Of a DNA stretch of 64,000 nt, positions 18,715 to 28,600 are shown in pieces. The DNA lies in assembly GCF_041080625.1 (NCBI RefSeq), contig NZ_CP163518.1:186001-250000 (forward strand), written 5' to 3'. The position numbers were made by a program, and so were the translations under genes. Source of the stretch: Streptomyces sp. CG1. GTDB lineage: Bacteria > Actinomycetota > Actinomycetes > Streptomycetales > Streptomycetaceae. Numbering within the stretch: the first letter of the stretch is position 1; the number at the start of each line of letters is the position of its first letter. Below the pieces are notes generated by a model, which saw only the letters and a program-made list of their open reading frames with translations, did not search any database and had not been told where the DNA came from.

Positions 18715-19854
18715 TCAATGCCGTCCGCCGAGAAAATCGAGGATGTGACCGAAGACGTCCAGGGCGGCGCCCCGGCCCAGGAACGTGTCCAGGTGGCCGT
18801 AACCGGGGATCTCGGTGTAGGACACGTCCAACTGGGGCTGCCGGTGGGCGAGTACGTCGTGGCAGAGCCGCTGGGAGTCCAGCCACAGCCCGTTCTCGCT
18901 GCCGGCGAGCAGCAGCACGGGGGTGTCGATACGGCCGGCCGCGTCCAGCGCATTGGGCGGCAGGGCACGGTAGCGGTGGTCGGTGTCATGCCAGCGGACC
19001 ACGCTGCGGGCCAGCTCGATGCGGCGCAGGTGGGGCAGGATCCACAGCGGCGCGGGGCCGAGGAGGTCGGCGAGGCGGTCGTGGGTGGCCTCGGGCAGGT
19101 TCTCGTGCACGAAGAGCGAGGCGCCCGTGCCCCAGGCGGAGTTGTGCAGGATCTGGCAGGTCGGATCCGGGCAGCTCGCCTTCCGTGACGCCAGTGCGAA
19201 CAGCGGGGTGTACTTCGACCACAGGCCCACCTTGCGGAAGTCGACCGGGATGTGGTCGATCCGATGCTTCAGCAGTTCCCCCGCCAGCGACATCCGCAGC
19301 GATGTCCGGCCGGCGAGCTTAGGCGTCAGGAACACACCCTGGGAGACGACGCCGGCGAGGCCCGGCACCAGTCCCGCCGCCATGCTCAGGGACAGCGTGA
19401 GCGAGCCGATGCAGTGGGCGACCACGAACAGCGGGCGGTCGCCCGTGCGCTCACGGACGTAACTGACGGCCGCGGGGATGTCGTACAGGGCCACGTCGTC
19501 GTACGTGTACCTCTGGCCGGTCTCGTTGTACGGCAGCCGGCAGCTGCCCCGCCAGTCCAGCAGCCAGGGCTCGTAGCCTTCGTCGAGGAGGACGTCGACC
19601 AGGTTGCGGGTCTCCGGAAGCAGGAACATGTCGGCGGACGCGGTGTGTCCGTGCAGGAGCAGCACGGCGGGGCGGTCCGTGGCGCCGGTGTCGATGCGGG
19701 TCAGGCCGAGGCGGACGCCGTCGTCCGCCCGGAAGGGGATCTCCTCGACCCGGGCCGGGTCGAGGCGGTGGTGCAGCGGGCGCAGGGCCGCAGTCGTCCT
19801 GATCCGGGGCAGCGCCGGCCGGCCGGCGCGGAAGGTGGTCGTCCTGAAGATCAT
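18715..19854 (-). CDS. alpha/beta hydrolase with cysteine at the nucleophile position
   Basis: The ATG overlaps the TGA of the reductase gene (ATGA), so translation is coupled. The 379-residue protein has the alpha/beta hydrolase fold: oxyanion strand AVLLLHGHTASADMF (63-77), then LLDWRGSCRLP. The nucleophile elbow is VVAHCIGSLTLSLSM, with Cys148 where Ser is usual. An acid region is LLLAGSENGLWLDSQ and the histidine is in IPGYGHLDTFLG. A Cys nucleophile in an A-H-C-I-G elbow recalls the hydrolase domains attached to some GMC oxidoreductases, and loosely PHA synthases. As last gene of the operon it may act as acyltransferase or editing esterase on the released lipid. This is inference. Confidence 0.85.
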   Translation of the reverse strand: MIFRTTTFRAGRPALPRIRTTAALRPLHHRLDPARVEEIPFRADDGVRLGLTRIDTGATDRPAVLLLHGHTASADMFLLPETRNLVDVLLDEGYEPWLLDWRGSCRLPYNETGQRYTYDDVALYDIPAAVSYVRERTGDRPLFVVAHCIGSLTLSLSMAAGLVPGLAGVVSQGVFLTPKLAGRTSLRMSLAGELLKHRIDHIPVDFRKVGLWSKYTPLFALASRKASCPDPTCQILHNSAWGTGASLFVHENLPEATHDRLADLLGPAPLWILPHLRRIELARSVVRWHDTDHRYRALPPNALDAAGRIDTPVLLLAGSENGLWLDSQRLCHDVLAHRQPQLDVSYTEIPGYGHLDTFLGRGAALDVFGHILDFLGGRH

Positions 19855-22469
19855 CGGTGGTGCTCCGTGAGGGTCGGGGTACGGCGCAGGTCGAGCAGGT
19901 CCGCGGCGGCGCGGGCGAAGGGGCCGAGCAGGCCTCGGCTCATCTCCAGGCCGAACCAGGCGAGCCAGGTCAGCTTGGCGGCCCGCTTCTCCTGGCTGGT
20001 CAGACGCGGGTCGACCTTGATGCCGTCGATCTGGTCGCGGACGTAGGAGTCCGCGGGCACGACGACCTCGCCCGCCAGGCTCGCCGGTTCGTCCTCGCGG
20101 CCGATCCGCACGGTCAGCGCGCGGGTCTGCCGCCACAGGTCGCGGCGGGCCCGGGCGTACTTGTGGCCCTCCAGCCACCAGTGGCCGCCGTCGGCGTCAC
20201 GCAACCGCAGCCGGTAGCGCAGGAGTTGGTGCCTGAGCCCGTGCTGCTGCGGGATCCCCTCCTCGGGGCGGATCCACAGGTCGCCGCGCTCGACGGTCAG
20301 TGGCTCGGGATGTACGGCGGTGCAGACGACCTCGCCGGTCACGTCCACCCGGCGCTCCTTCACCAGCTGGTACATGCTCGCGATGGAGAGGGTGAGCGCC
20401 ATGGAGCAGGGGCTGTCGGCGGGGGCGCCGACCGGTCCCACGCTGCCCTCTGTCGTCTCCGGGAACCACAGGTAGGGCTGGTCGTCCTTGTGCGGCAGCC
20501 TGGCGAGGCCGTCCTGGGCGAGCCGCTCGAAGGTCCTCAGCTGGGCCTGCGCGTCGTAGCGGGCCGCGGGCGGCAGCCCGAGAGCCTCGACCAGCGCAGC
20601 GGTGCGTGCGCCTCCGGCCGCCGGGCCCTTCAGGGTCGCCTCGCACAGCTTGAGGGCGGTGGGGCTCTGCAACACCCTGCTCAGGAAGGCGAGTTCGGGG
20701 ACCGGTTCGGCCTCCAGGCGGGCCAGGGCGTCGGTGCGCCACCCGTCCCAGTCCTGGACGCGCACGTGCATCCCTCCGAACGCCATGTCACGGACGACGT
20801 CGTCGAGGGTGTTGGGCACGCCGGTGAGGTGGTAGTCGTAGCCCCAGGCGTCGGGCTCGCAGATCGCGGCTACGGCGACCCGGCTCACCCAGTCCACCGG
20901 GGCCGCGTTCAGGTGGCGGAAGGCGGGTACGGTGCGGAAGCGGCCGAAGGCCGAGATCAGGCCGCTGCTGAGGTCCTGCGGGTTGTAGGCGCCGGTCTTC
21001 GTGTGGCCGCCGATGCCGCCGGGGCGCAGCGCGGTGACGACCAGGCCGTGGTCGCGGGCACGGCGCAGGGCGACCTCGGCGGCCCACTTCGACTGGTCGT
21101 AGCCCGAGACGAGCCGGTCGGCGTGGGCGAGTGGGTCGTCCTCGCCCATGGAGGTGATGCCGACCTCGTTGAAGACGGCGATCGAGGAGATGTGGTGCAG
21201 CGGCTTGGGCCGGCCGGTGGCCGCGAGCTCGGCCAGAGTGAGCGTACCGAGGACGTTGCTCGCCCGCAGCGACTGGTAGCCGCGCAGGAAATCCACGGCC
21301 GCGGCGACGCCGACGACGCTGTCCAGTTCGTGGGCAAGCGTGTGCCACAGTTCGTCGGACAGGCCGAGCCGCGGCCGCCGGATGTCGCCGGGCAGCACGG
21401 TCACCCGGCGCCGCACCTCCGACGACCAGGGCAGCCGGTAACTCCTCAGCGCCTCGCCGAGCCGGGCGACGGCGGCCTCTTCGTCGGCCGCGCGCACCAG
21501 GCAAGAGACATGCGCGTCGCTGTGCCGGAGCAGGTCGAGCAGCATGTGACTGCCGAGGAAGCCGGTGGCGCCGGTCAGCAGGATCCGGCGGGGCGGCAGC
21601 GGCTCGGGCACGTCGGCGAACGGGAGTCGGTCGGCGAGGGCCAGATCAGCGAGGATCTGGTCGAGGTCCTCGCGGCGGGCCCTGGCATACCGGTCCTCGC
21701 CACTGCCGACACGGGGGCGGAGCGTCGGGGGGGTGCGCGGAGTCGGGATCGGAAGGGTGCGTGGGGCGAGAGCCGGAAGAGCGCCCGCTGCGGAGAGCGG
21801 CAGCGTGCCCGGGGCCGGAGCCGCAACAGCACCCGCGCCGGAAACGGGAAGCGTGCCAGAGGCCGGAACCCGGACAGCATCCGCAGCGGGAAGCGCCGGC
21901 GTGTCAGGGGCCGAGGCCGGAGCGGCGCGCGCAGCGGGAGGCGGCAACGTGCCGGGGGCCGGAACCGCGGCAGCACCCGCACCGGAGGTCGGCAGCGTAT
22001 CGGCGGCCGGAACCGGCGGAGCGCCCTGGGCGGTGGGCGCCGGGGTGCCTGCGTGCACGGCCGGCGAGGCGGCCTCGCTCGGCGCTTCGGCCCCGGTCGT
22101 CTGCAGCCAGCGCCGGGCGAGACTGATCGGACGGGCGTCGGCGAACACCTCGTCCAGATCGAACTCGATGCCCAGCTCGCCCTCCAGCTCCGCGACGAGT
22201 TCCACGGCGTGCACGGACGTGCCCCCCGCGTCGAAGAAGTCGGCGTCGGGCGCCAGGTGTCCCGCGGGCAGGTAGCGGCCCGCCGCGGCGGCGATGGCCG
22301 TGGCCACGCCGTCCACGTCCCGGGGCGGGGCGGGGGCGGCACCGGAGTCCGCACCGGTGGCGGCCTGCATCACCCTGCCCAGCAGGTCGTCCACGCCGAG
22401 CCCGCCGCCACCGCGCTCGATCGCCTCGGCGGTCGCCCGCTGCCCGGATTCCTCGGTCATGTCACGCAT
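19851..22469 (-). CDS. ACP-thioester reductase with extra C-terminal domain
   Basis: This 872-residue protein uses the ATG at 22469 (GAAGGG six bases upstream). Residues about 50-122 are an acyl carrier domain (DADFFDAGGTSVHAVEL, Ser85). Residues 125-260 are a Pro/Ala linker with degenerate repeats of the type PxPGTLPxSxAGA. From 294 comes an extended-SDR thioester reductase: NADPH loop LLTGATGFLGSHML, HISSIAVF, catalytic SGYDQSKWAAE (Tyr457, Lys461) and LRPGGIGGHTKTGAYNPQDL. After about residue 670 a further domain (VTGEVVCTAVHPEPLTVERG, YRLRLRDADGGHWWLEGHKY, LWRQTRALTVRI) resembles the barrel-like region between the oxidoreductase and hydrolase parts of GMC/cholesterol-oxidase-type proteins. 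The reductase would release an ACP-bound acyl chain as aldehyde or alcohol. The ACP could receive the FkbH-derived unit. Confidence 0.85.
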   Translation of the reverse strand: MRDMTEESGQRATAEAIERGGGGLGVDDLLGRVMQAATGADSGAAPAPPRDVDGVATAIAAAAGRYLPAGHLAPDADFFDAGGTSVHAVELVAELEGELGIEFDLDEVFADARPISLARRWLQTTGAEAPSEAASPAVHAGTPAPTAQGAPPVPAADTLPTSGAGAAAVPAPGTLPPPAARAAPASAPDTPALPAADAVRVPASGTLPVSGAGAVAAPAPGTLPLSAAGALPALAPRTLPIPTPRTPPTLRPRVGSGEDRYARARREDLDQILADLALADRLPFADVPEPLPPRRILLTGATGFLGSHMLLDLLRHSDAHVSCLVRAADEEAAVARLGEALRSYRLPWSSEVRRRVTVLPGDIRRPRLGLSDELWHTLAHELDSVVGVAAAVDFLRGYQSLRASNVLGTLTLAELAATGRPKPLHHISSIAVFNEVGITSMGEDDPLAHADRLVSGYDQSKWAAEVALRRARDHGLVVTALRPGGIGGHTKTGAYNPQDLSSGLISAFGRFRTVPAFRHLNAAPVDWVSRVAVAAICEPDAWGYDYHLTGVPNTLDDVVRDMAFGGMHVRVQDWDGWRTDALARLEAEPVPELAFLSRVLQSPTALKLCEATLKGPAAGGARTAALVEALGLPPAARYDAQAQLRTFERLAQDGLARLPHKDDQPYLWFPETTEGSVGPVGAPADSPCSMALTLSIASMYQLVKERRVDVTGEVVCTAVHPEPLTVERGDLWIRPEEGIPQQHGLRHQLLRYRLRLRDADGGHWWLEGHKYARARRDLWRQTRALTVRIGREDEPASLAGEVVVPADSYVRDQIDGIKVDPRLTSQEKRAAKLTWLAWFGLEMSRGLLGPFARAAADLLDLRRTPTLTEHHR

Positions 22470-22500
22470 GAAAGCCCTTCATGATGTACGCGTCTTTTCC

Positions 22501-22590
22501 CTTGCTTCCGACAAGGTCCTTGCTTACGAAGGTCCTTGCCTCCGAAGGTCCTTGGTTCCGACGAGGTCCCTTGTTGCTCTTGAGGAAGTC
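22501..22590. repeat. degenerate 16-18-bp tandem repeats between PKS and reductase genes
   Basis: Units of 18, 16, 16 and 18 bases run head to tail (for example CTTGCTTACGAAGGTC, CTTGCCTCCGAAGGTC), followed by a 22-base variant. On the coding (minus) strand each unit contains AAGGA-like sequence, but the real ribosome binding site (GAAGGG) lies outside. They fill much of the 145-base gap inside the operon. Confidence 0.8.
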
Positions 22591-22614
22591 CTCACGTGCC
22601 GCTGCGGGACGTCC

Positions 22615-25600
22615 TCACTGCTGCTCCCAGGACCGGAACGCCCTGAGGTGGTCCGGTGTGACCACGGCCTCCTGGCGCTCGTCGTCCTGGTCGCCGCCGC
22701 CGAGCGCGGCCACCAGACGCCGCGCCGGTACGTTGCGCTCCGTGCGCTCCGCCGTCAGCCGGACCTTCGCGCAACCAAGTTCCTCGGCACGGTCGGCCAG
22801 CCACTGCAACAGGCGTTCCTCGACCCCTCGGCCGAGCGCCCGGCAGCTCATCAGCCAGCCCAGGACGTCGAGTTGGTCGCCGTCCGGGCGCAGGGCGAGC
22901 AGGCCGATCTGGCCGTAGTCGCCGAACCGGTCCCGGGCCGCCGCCGTCCACACCTCGCCCCGCTGCCGCCACCGGGCGACGTCGCCGCCGTCGGCCGACC
23001 GGGGGTGGAGCGTGAACTGGTTGGTGCGGCGGACGAGTTGTTCGGCCCGCTGCACGTCCGCCTCGGACAGCGCCCGGATGTCGACCTCCAGCCGCAGCTG
23101 CGCGAGGAACTCCTCGAACCCGGCGGTTTCGCGGACGGTCGCCCGCTCCCGCTCCTGTGCGTAGAACCGGGCCCGCAGCGCGTCCTCGGCGGTCGCCGCC
23201 GTGGGGACCAGCGGCCACAACCGGCCTACGAACTCCTCCAGTTCGTCCGCGGGTGGGCAGGTCACCGACAGCACCTGCGGCAGCGCGGCGCGCACCTTGG
23301 CGATCTCGGCGGGGTTGTCGTCCAGGAACAGGAAGCTGTCCAGGCCGAGGTTGAGCGTGCGCGCGGCCTCGGCCAGGCGGTCCGGCTTCGGTCCCCAGGC
23401 GGCCGACAGCACGCTGAAGTGCTCCGCCTTCAGCAGGCTGTGCGGGCGGTCCAGGACGGCGCGGACCGTGGCCTCGTCGTTGTTGCTGACGAGCGCCAGC
23501 AGCGCGCCCGCCTCGCGCCACTGCAGCAGCCTGCGCGCGAGCAGGGCGCGCGGGCCGGTCAGGTCGACGGCCTCGGGGCCGATCTCGCCGGCGACGCCGC
23601 CCCACAAGGTCTCGTCGCCGTCCACCGCGATCACCTTGGGCGCGGGGCGCAGTACCGCCCGTACGACCTCGGCGAGCCGCAGCGCCACGGCCGCCTGGAA
23701 GGGCGGGGTGAAGGGCAGGTGGGCCAGACGCTCGGTCCGCTCGTCGAAGGGTTCCCCGACGGAGTGGCGCCGGGTCCAGTCGTCGGGGCCGAGCACCGCG
23801 ATGCCGGGCAGGCCGGCCAGGTCGGCGGCGACCTCGCGCTCCCACCGGCTCAGGCGGTCCTCCTGACGGGCGGCGGGCAGGAAGCCGACGATCAGCGGCT
23901 TGCGGGTGCGTTCGGACAGGGCCTTCAGCGCGGCCGGGTAGGCGGTGCGCAGCTCGGCGAGCAGCGCGTCGTCGACCGGGCCGAAGCGCTCCAGGTCCAC
24001 GGCCCGCAGCAGCACCGCACCCACCGCCGTCGCGGGGTCGGTGAAGAGGCCCGAGGGGTCCTGGAGACTCGCGAGCACCTGGTGGTACGGCGCCTCGCTG
24101 ATCGCCCATCCGCTCCCCTTCTCGGTTCCGTCCTCGACGGCCGTCTCGCACATCAGCGGGAGGTTGCCGAGGGCGAAGGTGGCGGCGAGGGCCAGCGACC
24201 GGCGAGGTGCGGGCGTCTCACCGGCGGGAGCCCGGGTAACGGCGGGAGCCCGGGTAACGGCGGGAGCCCGGGTAACGGCGGGAGCCCTGGTGCCGGCGCG
24301 CGTCGGCAGCGCCTGGTCGTCGTCGGCCGTCTCCCCGAGCAACCGCAGGAACTCCTCCCCCAGTTCGGCGGTGGCCGCGGCGTCCAGGATGTCCAGGTTG
24401 TGGTCGAGGCGGATGCGTGCCGCGTCCGGAGTCATGGTGATCATCAGGTCGAGGTCGGAGTAGCCGGTGCCGGCCGGCAGCACCTCCAGCCGGGTCAGGC
24501 GGCGCGAGGACCGTACGTAGTTGAAGTAGACCTCGACGAGCGGCGCGTTCTCCCGGTGCAGGCCCTGCCGGGCCAGGGTGGCCAAGACGTCGGAGAACAT
24601 GGCGCCCTTCGCCAGGAGGCGCTGCAGGCGTGCGTCGGTGCGGCACAGCACCTCGGCGACCGGTTCGCCCGCGCGGGCCTCGGCCGGGAAGGGCACCGGC
24701 ACGCCGAAGAAGCCCACCGCGTCGTGCGCGTCGGCGTGCATGCGGGTGTCCACGGGCACGGCGAGCACGAACCGCTCCCGTTCCCGCTTCCTGGCCAGCA
24801 GCACCGTCAGGATGCCGAGGCAGAAGGCGGCGGGAGTGACGGCCAGCCTGCTCGCGGCTGCCGCGATCCGTTCCACCAGCCCGTCGGGAATCGTCACGGT
24901 CACGCTGCCGGCCCGGTACGACCGGGTCGCCGGGCGCGGCCGGGCCAGCTCCAGGTCGAGCCGTTCGCTGCCGTGGAAGTGCTCGCGCCACTCGGCGCCC
25001 GCGCCCTCACCGCCCTGCTGGGACTCGATGAGCTGGGCGATGTCGCGGTTGGTGACGGCGGCGTCGAGCTGGGTGCCGGACAGTTCCGCGTCGATCTCCC
25101 CGGCCACGAGCAGCAGCGACTGCAGGTCGCCGACCGCGTGGTGGGCGCCGAACACCAGGATCTGGCCGTGTGCACCGCCGTCCACCAGCTCGAACCGCCA
25201 CAGCGGTGTCGTCGCCAGGTCGAACGGCGGTTCCAGCAGGGTGCGCAGCCGCTCGGCGCCGTCGAGCGGGCCTTCGACGGCCGTCCAGCGCAGCACCGGC
25301 TCCGCCGGCTCCCGGTCCACGCGCAGCTGCCGGACGCCTTCGGCGCCGGTGACGATCGCGGTGCGCAGAGCCGCGTGCCGTGCGACGAGCCGGGTGAGGA
25401 TGCCGGTGAGTGTCTCGCGGGTGGTCGGCGCGGTCAGCCGGACGGCGAGACCGATGCCGTGTGCCGCGTCCGGCATGCCGGGCCGGGCGCTGCGCAGCAG
25501 TCGTACGACGTCGCGCGTCGCGGGCCGCAGTTCGGTCTCCGGGACCTCTCCCGCGAGTTCGCCATGGCCGCCGGAGTCCTCCTGCGCCGCGGCCCCCCGC

Positions 25601-28600
25601 TCCGGAAGGCCCTCGGCCAGGGCGCGGGCGAGGCCGCGGGTGTCGGACGCCGCGAACACGTCCGCGGCCGGGATCTCCACGCCCAATTCGCGGACGAAGG
25701 CGTTGCGCAGCCGCACCAGCATCAGGGAGTCCAGGCCCAGTTCCTTCAGGGCCGTGGTCGCCGAGACGTCGACCACTCCCCCGGAGACCTCGCCGACCCG
25801 GGCCCGGACGTACGCCTCCAGCCAGGTGGCGCGGTCCTGGTCGGTCGTCGCGGCGAACACCTTCTTGACGAGGTCGTCCGAGGCGGCCGTGCCCGTCGGT
25901 GCGGTGACCAGGTCGCCCAGGATCGGGCGGGTGCGCACGGCGTCGGGGACGAGTGTGAGCATCTCCCAGTCCAGGGCCATCGGCGCGAGCTGGCGGCGGG
26001 CGGTGGCCAGGACCCGCTCGAACAGTTCGCCGCCCTCCTGCGGCGAGAAGGCGACCAGGCCCGAGCGGCTGGTCTCGGCGGCTCGGGTGCCGGACCCGGC
26101 GACCATGCCGACACCGGTCCAGGCACCCCAGTCCAGGCTCAGCGCACGGCGGTCGGCGCGGGAGAGGTGGTGTGCCCAGGCGTCGAGGAAGGCGTTCGCC
26201 GCCGAGTACGGGCTCTGCCCGGCCGACCCGAGGAGTCCGGCCGCGGAGGCGAACAGGACCAGGTTCTGGGCCTCCGGGATCAGCTCGGTGAGGAGGGCGG
26301 TGCCCAGTACCTTGGGGGCGAGGACGCGCAGGACGCGTTCGTCGGTCAGGTTCGCCACCGTGGCGTCGTCGAGCACGCCGGCCGCGTGCACGACCGTGGC
26401 GATCGGGCCACAAGCGTACCGTACGGCGTCCAGGGCGGCCGTGAGACTTGCCCGGTCGGCGACGTCGGCGCGGGCCAGGTGCACGGTGACGCCCCGTTCT
26501 TCGAGACCCCTGATCCAGTTCCCGGCCTCCGCATCGGGCGTGCCCCGGCTCATGAGGGCCAGCCGGCGGGCCCCGCGGCGGACCAGCCGCTCGGCGACCA
26601 CGCGGCCGAGGCCGCCGAGACCGCCGGTGATCAGGTGCACGCCGTCCACGGAGGTCTCGCCGTGGCCGCCGTCGTCCGGGCGGGTGCGGGCCAGGCGCGG
26701 CACCAGGCGGCCGGTGCCGCGCAGCGCGACGAGCCGTTCGTCGTCGGCGTGCCGGAGCTGGGTCCACAGGGCGTCGACGCCGTCGGTGGGCGGCAGGTCG
26801 ATCAGCGTGGCCGACAGCTCCGGGTGCTCCTGCGCCACCGCGAGCCCGAAGCCCCAGGCCATGGCCTGCTGCGGATGGGTCACCCCGGTGCTGTCACCGG
26901 CGGCCTGGCTGCCGCGCACGACCACGAACAGGCGCGGAGCCCGGCCCTGCGGACGGTCCGCGAGGGCACGCACCAGGTGCAGGGTGCTCAGGCAGCACAG
27001 CCGCGCCGCCTGCTCGGCCGATCCGGCGTCACCGATCGCCGGGGCGTCGAGTGCGGTCAGCTGGACCACCTGCTCGGGCGGCCCGGCCGCGAAGGCCTCC
27101 TGGAGCAGCCGGGCCAGGTGGTCGGGGTCGGCCGGATCGAGGACGTAGCGTCCCGGTCCCTCGACGGCGAAGGCGCTGCCCCTGCGGGCGACGACGTGCG
27201 GCACCGAGGAGCCGAGCCGCTCGCCGAGCGCTGCCGCCACCCCGGTGTCGTCGGCCAGGATCAGCCAGCTGCCCTGGACCGGCGGTTCCTGCGCCACCGG
27301 GCGCGGGTGCCAGCGGGTCTCGAAAAGGGCGCCGTCGAGCGGCGAGAGCGCGGCCAGCCGGAACTCCTCGACCTCCAGGATGAGTTGCTCGTCCTCGTCC
27401 CAGATCCTGAGGTCCAGGGTGGCGGTGTCGCCGGACACGGTGCGCAGTTCGCAGCCGGCCCAGGCGGGCGTGGTGCGCAGGCCGGTGAACCGCAGCCGTC
27501 CCGCCCCGGCGGGCACGAACGCCCGGCCCTCGGGCGCCTCCTGGGGCAGGGCGGCCGTGTGGAAGGCTGCGTCGAGGACGGCCGGGTGCAGCAGATGTCC
27601 CGCGGCGGGCCCGGCGGCCAGCCGGCCCAGAGCCGCCGAGGGCCCGCGGCGGCCCTGCTCCAGCCCCCGGAAGGCGGGGCCGTAGTCGATGCCGAGGGCG
27701 GTCAGCCCGGCGTAGACCGCCGGCAGGTCCACGTCCTGTGTGCACCGCTCACGCACGGCGGCGAGCCGCACGTCGTCGAACCGCGTGTCGTCGGGTCGCA
27801 CGTCGGCCGGGGGCTGCTCGCCGGTCACCGCGAGGCGTCCGCTGACGTGCCGCTCCCATCGCGGGCGCCGCTCACCGGCGGCCGCGGAGGAAATGGTGAA
27901 GGACCGGAAGCCGTCCCGGGCGGGCCGCAGTACCAGCTGCAGCCGTACGGGCCGTTTGGGGTCGAGTCGCATCGGCCGCGCGAACTCGACCTCGTTCAGG
28001 TGCACTTCGCGACCGTCCTGCACCGCGCAGGCGGCCTCCAGCACCATGTCGAGGAAGGCGGCGCCGGGCAGCCAGACCTCGCCGCCCACCCGGTGGTCGT
28101 CCAGATAGGCGAAGCGGCCGTCCCGCAGGTCGATGTCGCTCTGGAAGAGGTGCCGGCCGGGCTCGTCGCTGGACTCGACGTGTGTGCCGAGCAGCGGGGA
28201 GGAGCCCGTGGCGGTGGCCGGGGCGGGCGTGAGCCAGTGGCGTTCGCGGGCGAAGGCGTACGTCGGCAGGTCGACGCGACGGCCTTGCGGGAACAGGGCA
28301 TGCCAGTCGGGCGTGTGGCCCGCGACGTACAACTCGCCGACCCTGCGCAGCAGTACCTCGGGGCCGTCCTGCTGCCGGCGCAGCGAGCCGACACCGGCCA
28401 CGTCGAGCCCGGCTTCGGCCGCCACCGCCTGGATGGACGACAGCAGCGACGGGTGCGGACTGAGCTCGACGAAGTAGCGGTAGCCGTCCTCCAGCATCCG
28501 GCGGACGGTGTCGGCGAAACGGACGGGCTGCCGGAGGTTGTCGTACCAGTAACCGGCGTCCAGCCGGTCGCCGGAGACGGGTTCGGCCAGCACCGTCGAG

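Noticed and set aside
22501..22590. CRISPR or attenuator array between PKS and reductase
   Set aside because: Units are contiguous and degenerate with no spacers; only a tandem repeat can be claimed.
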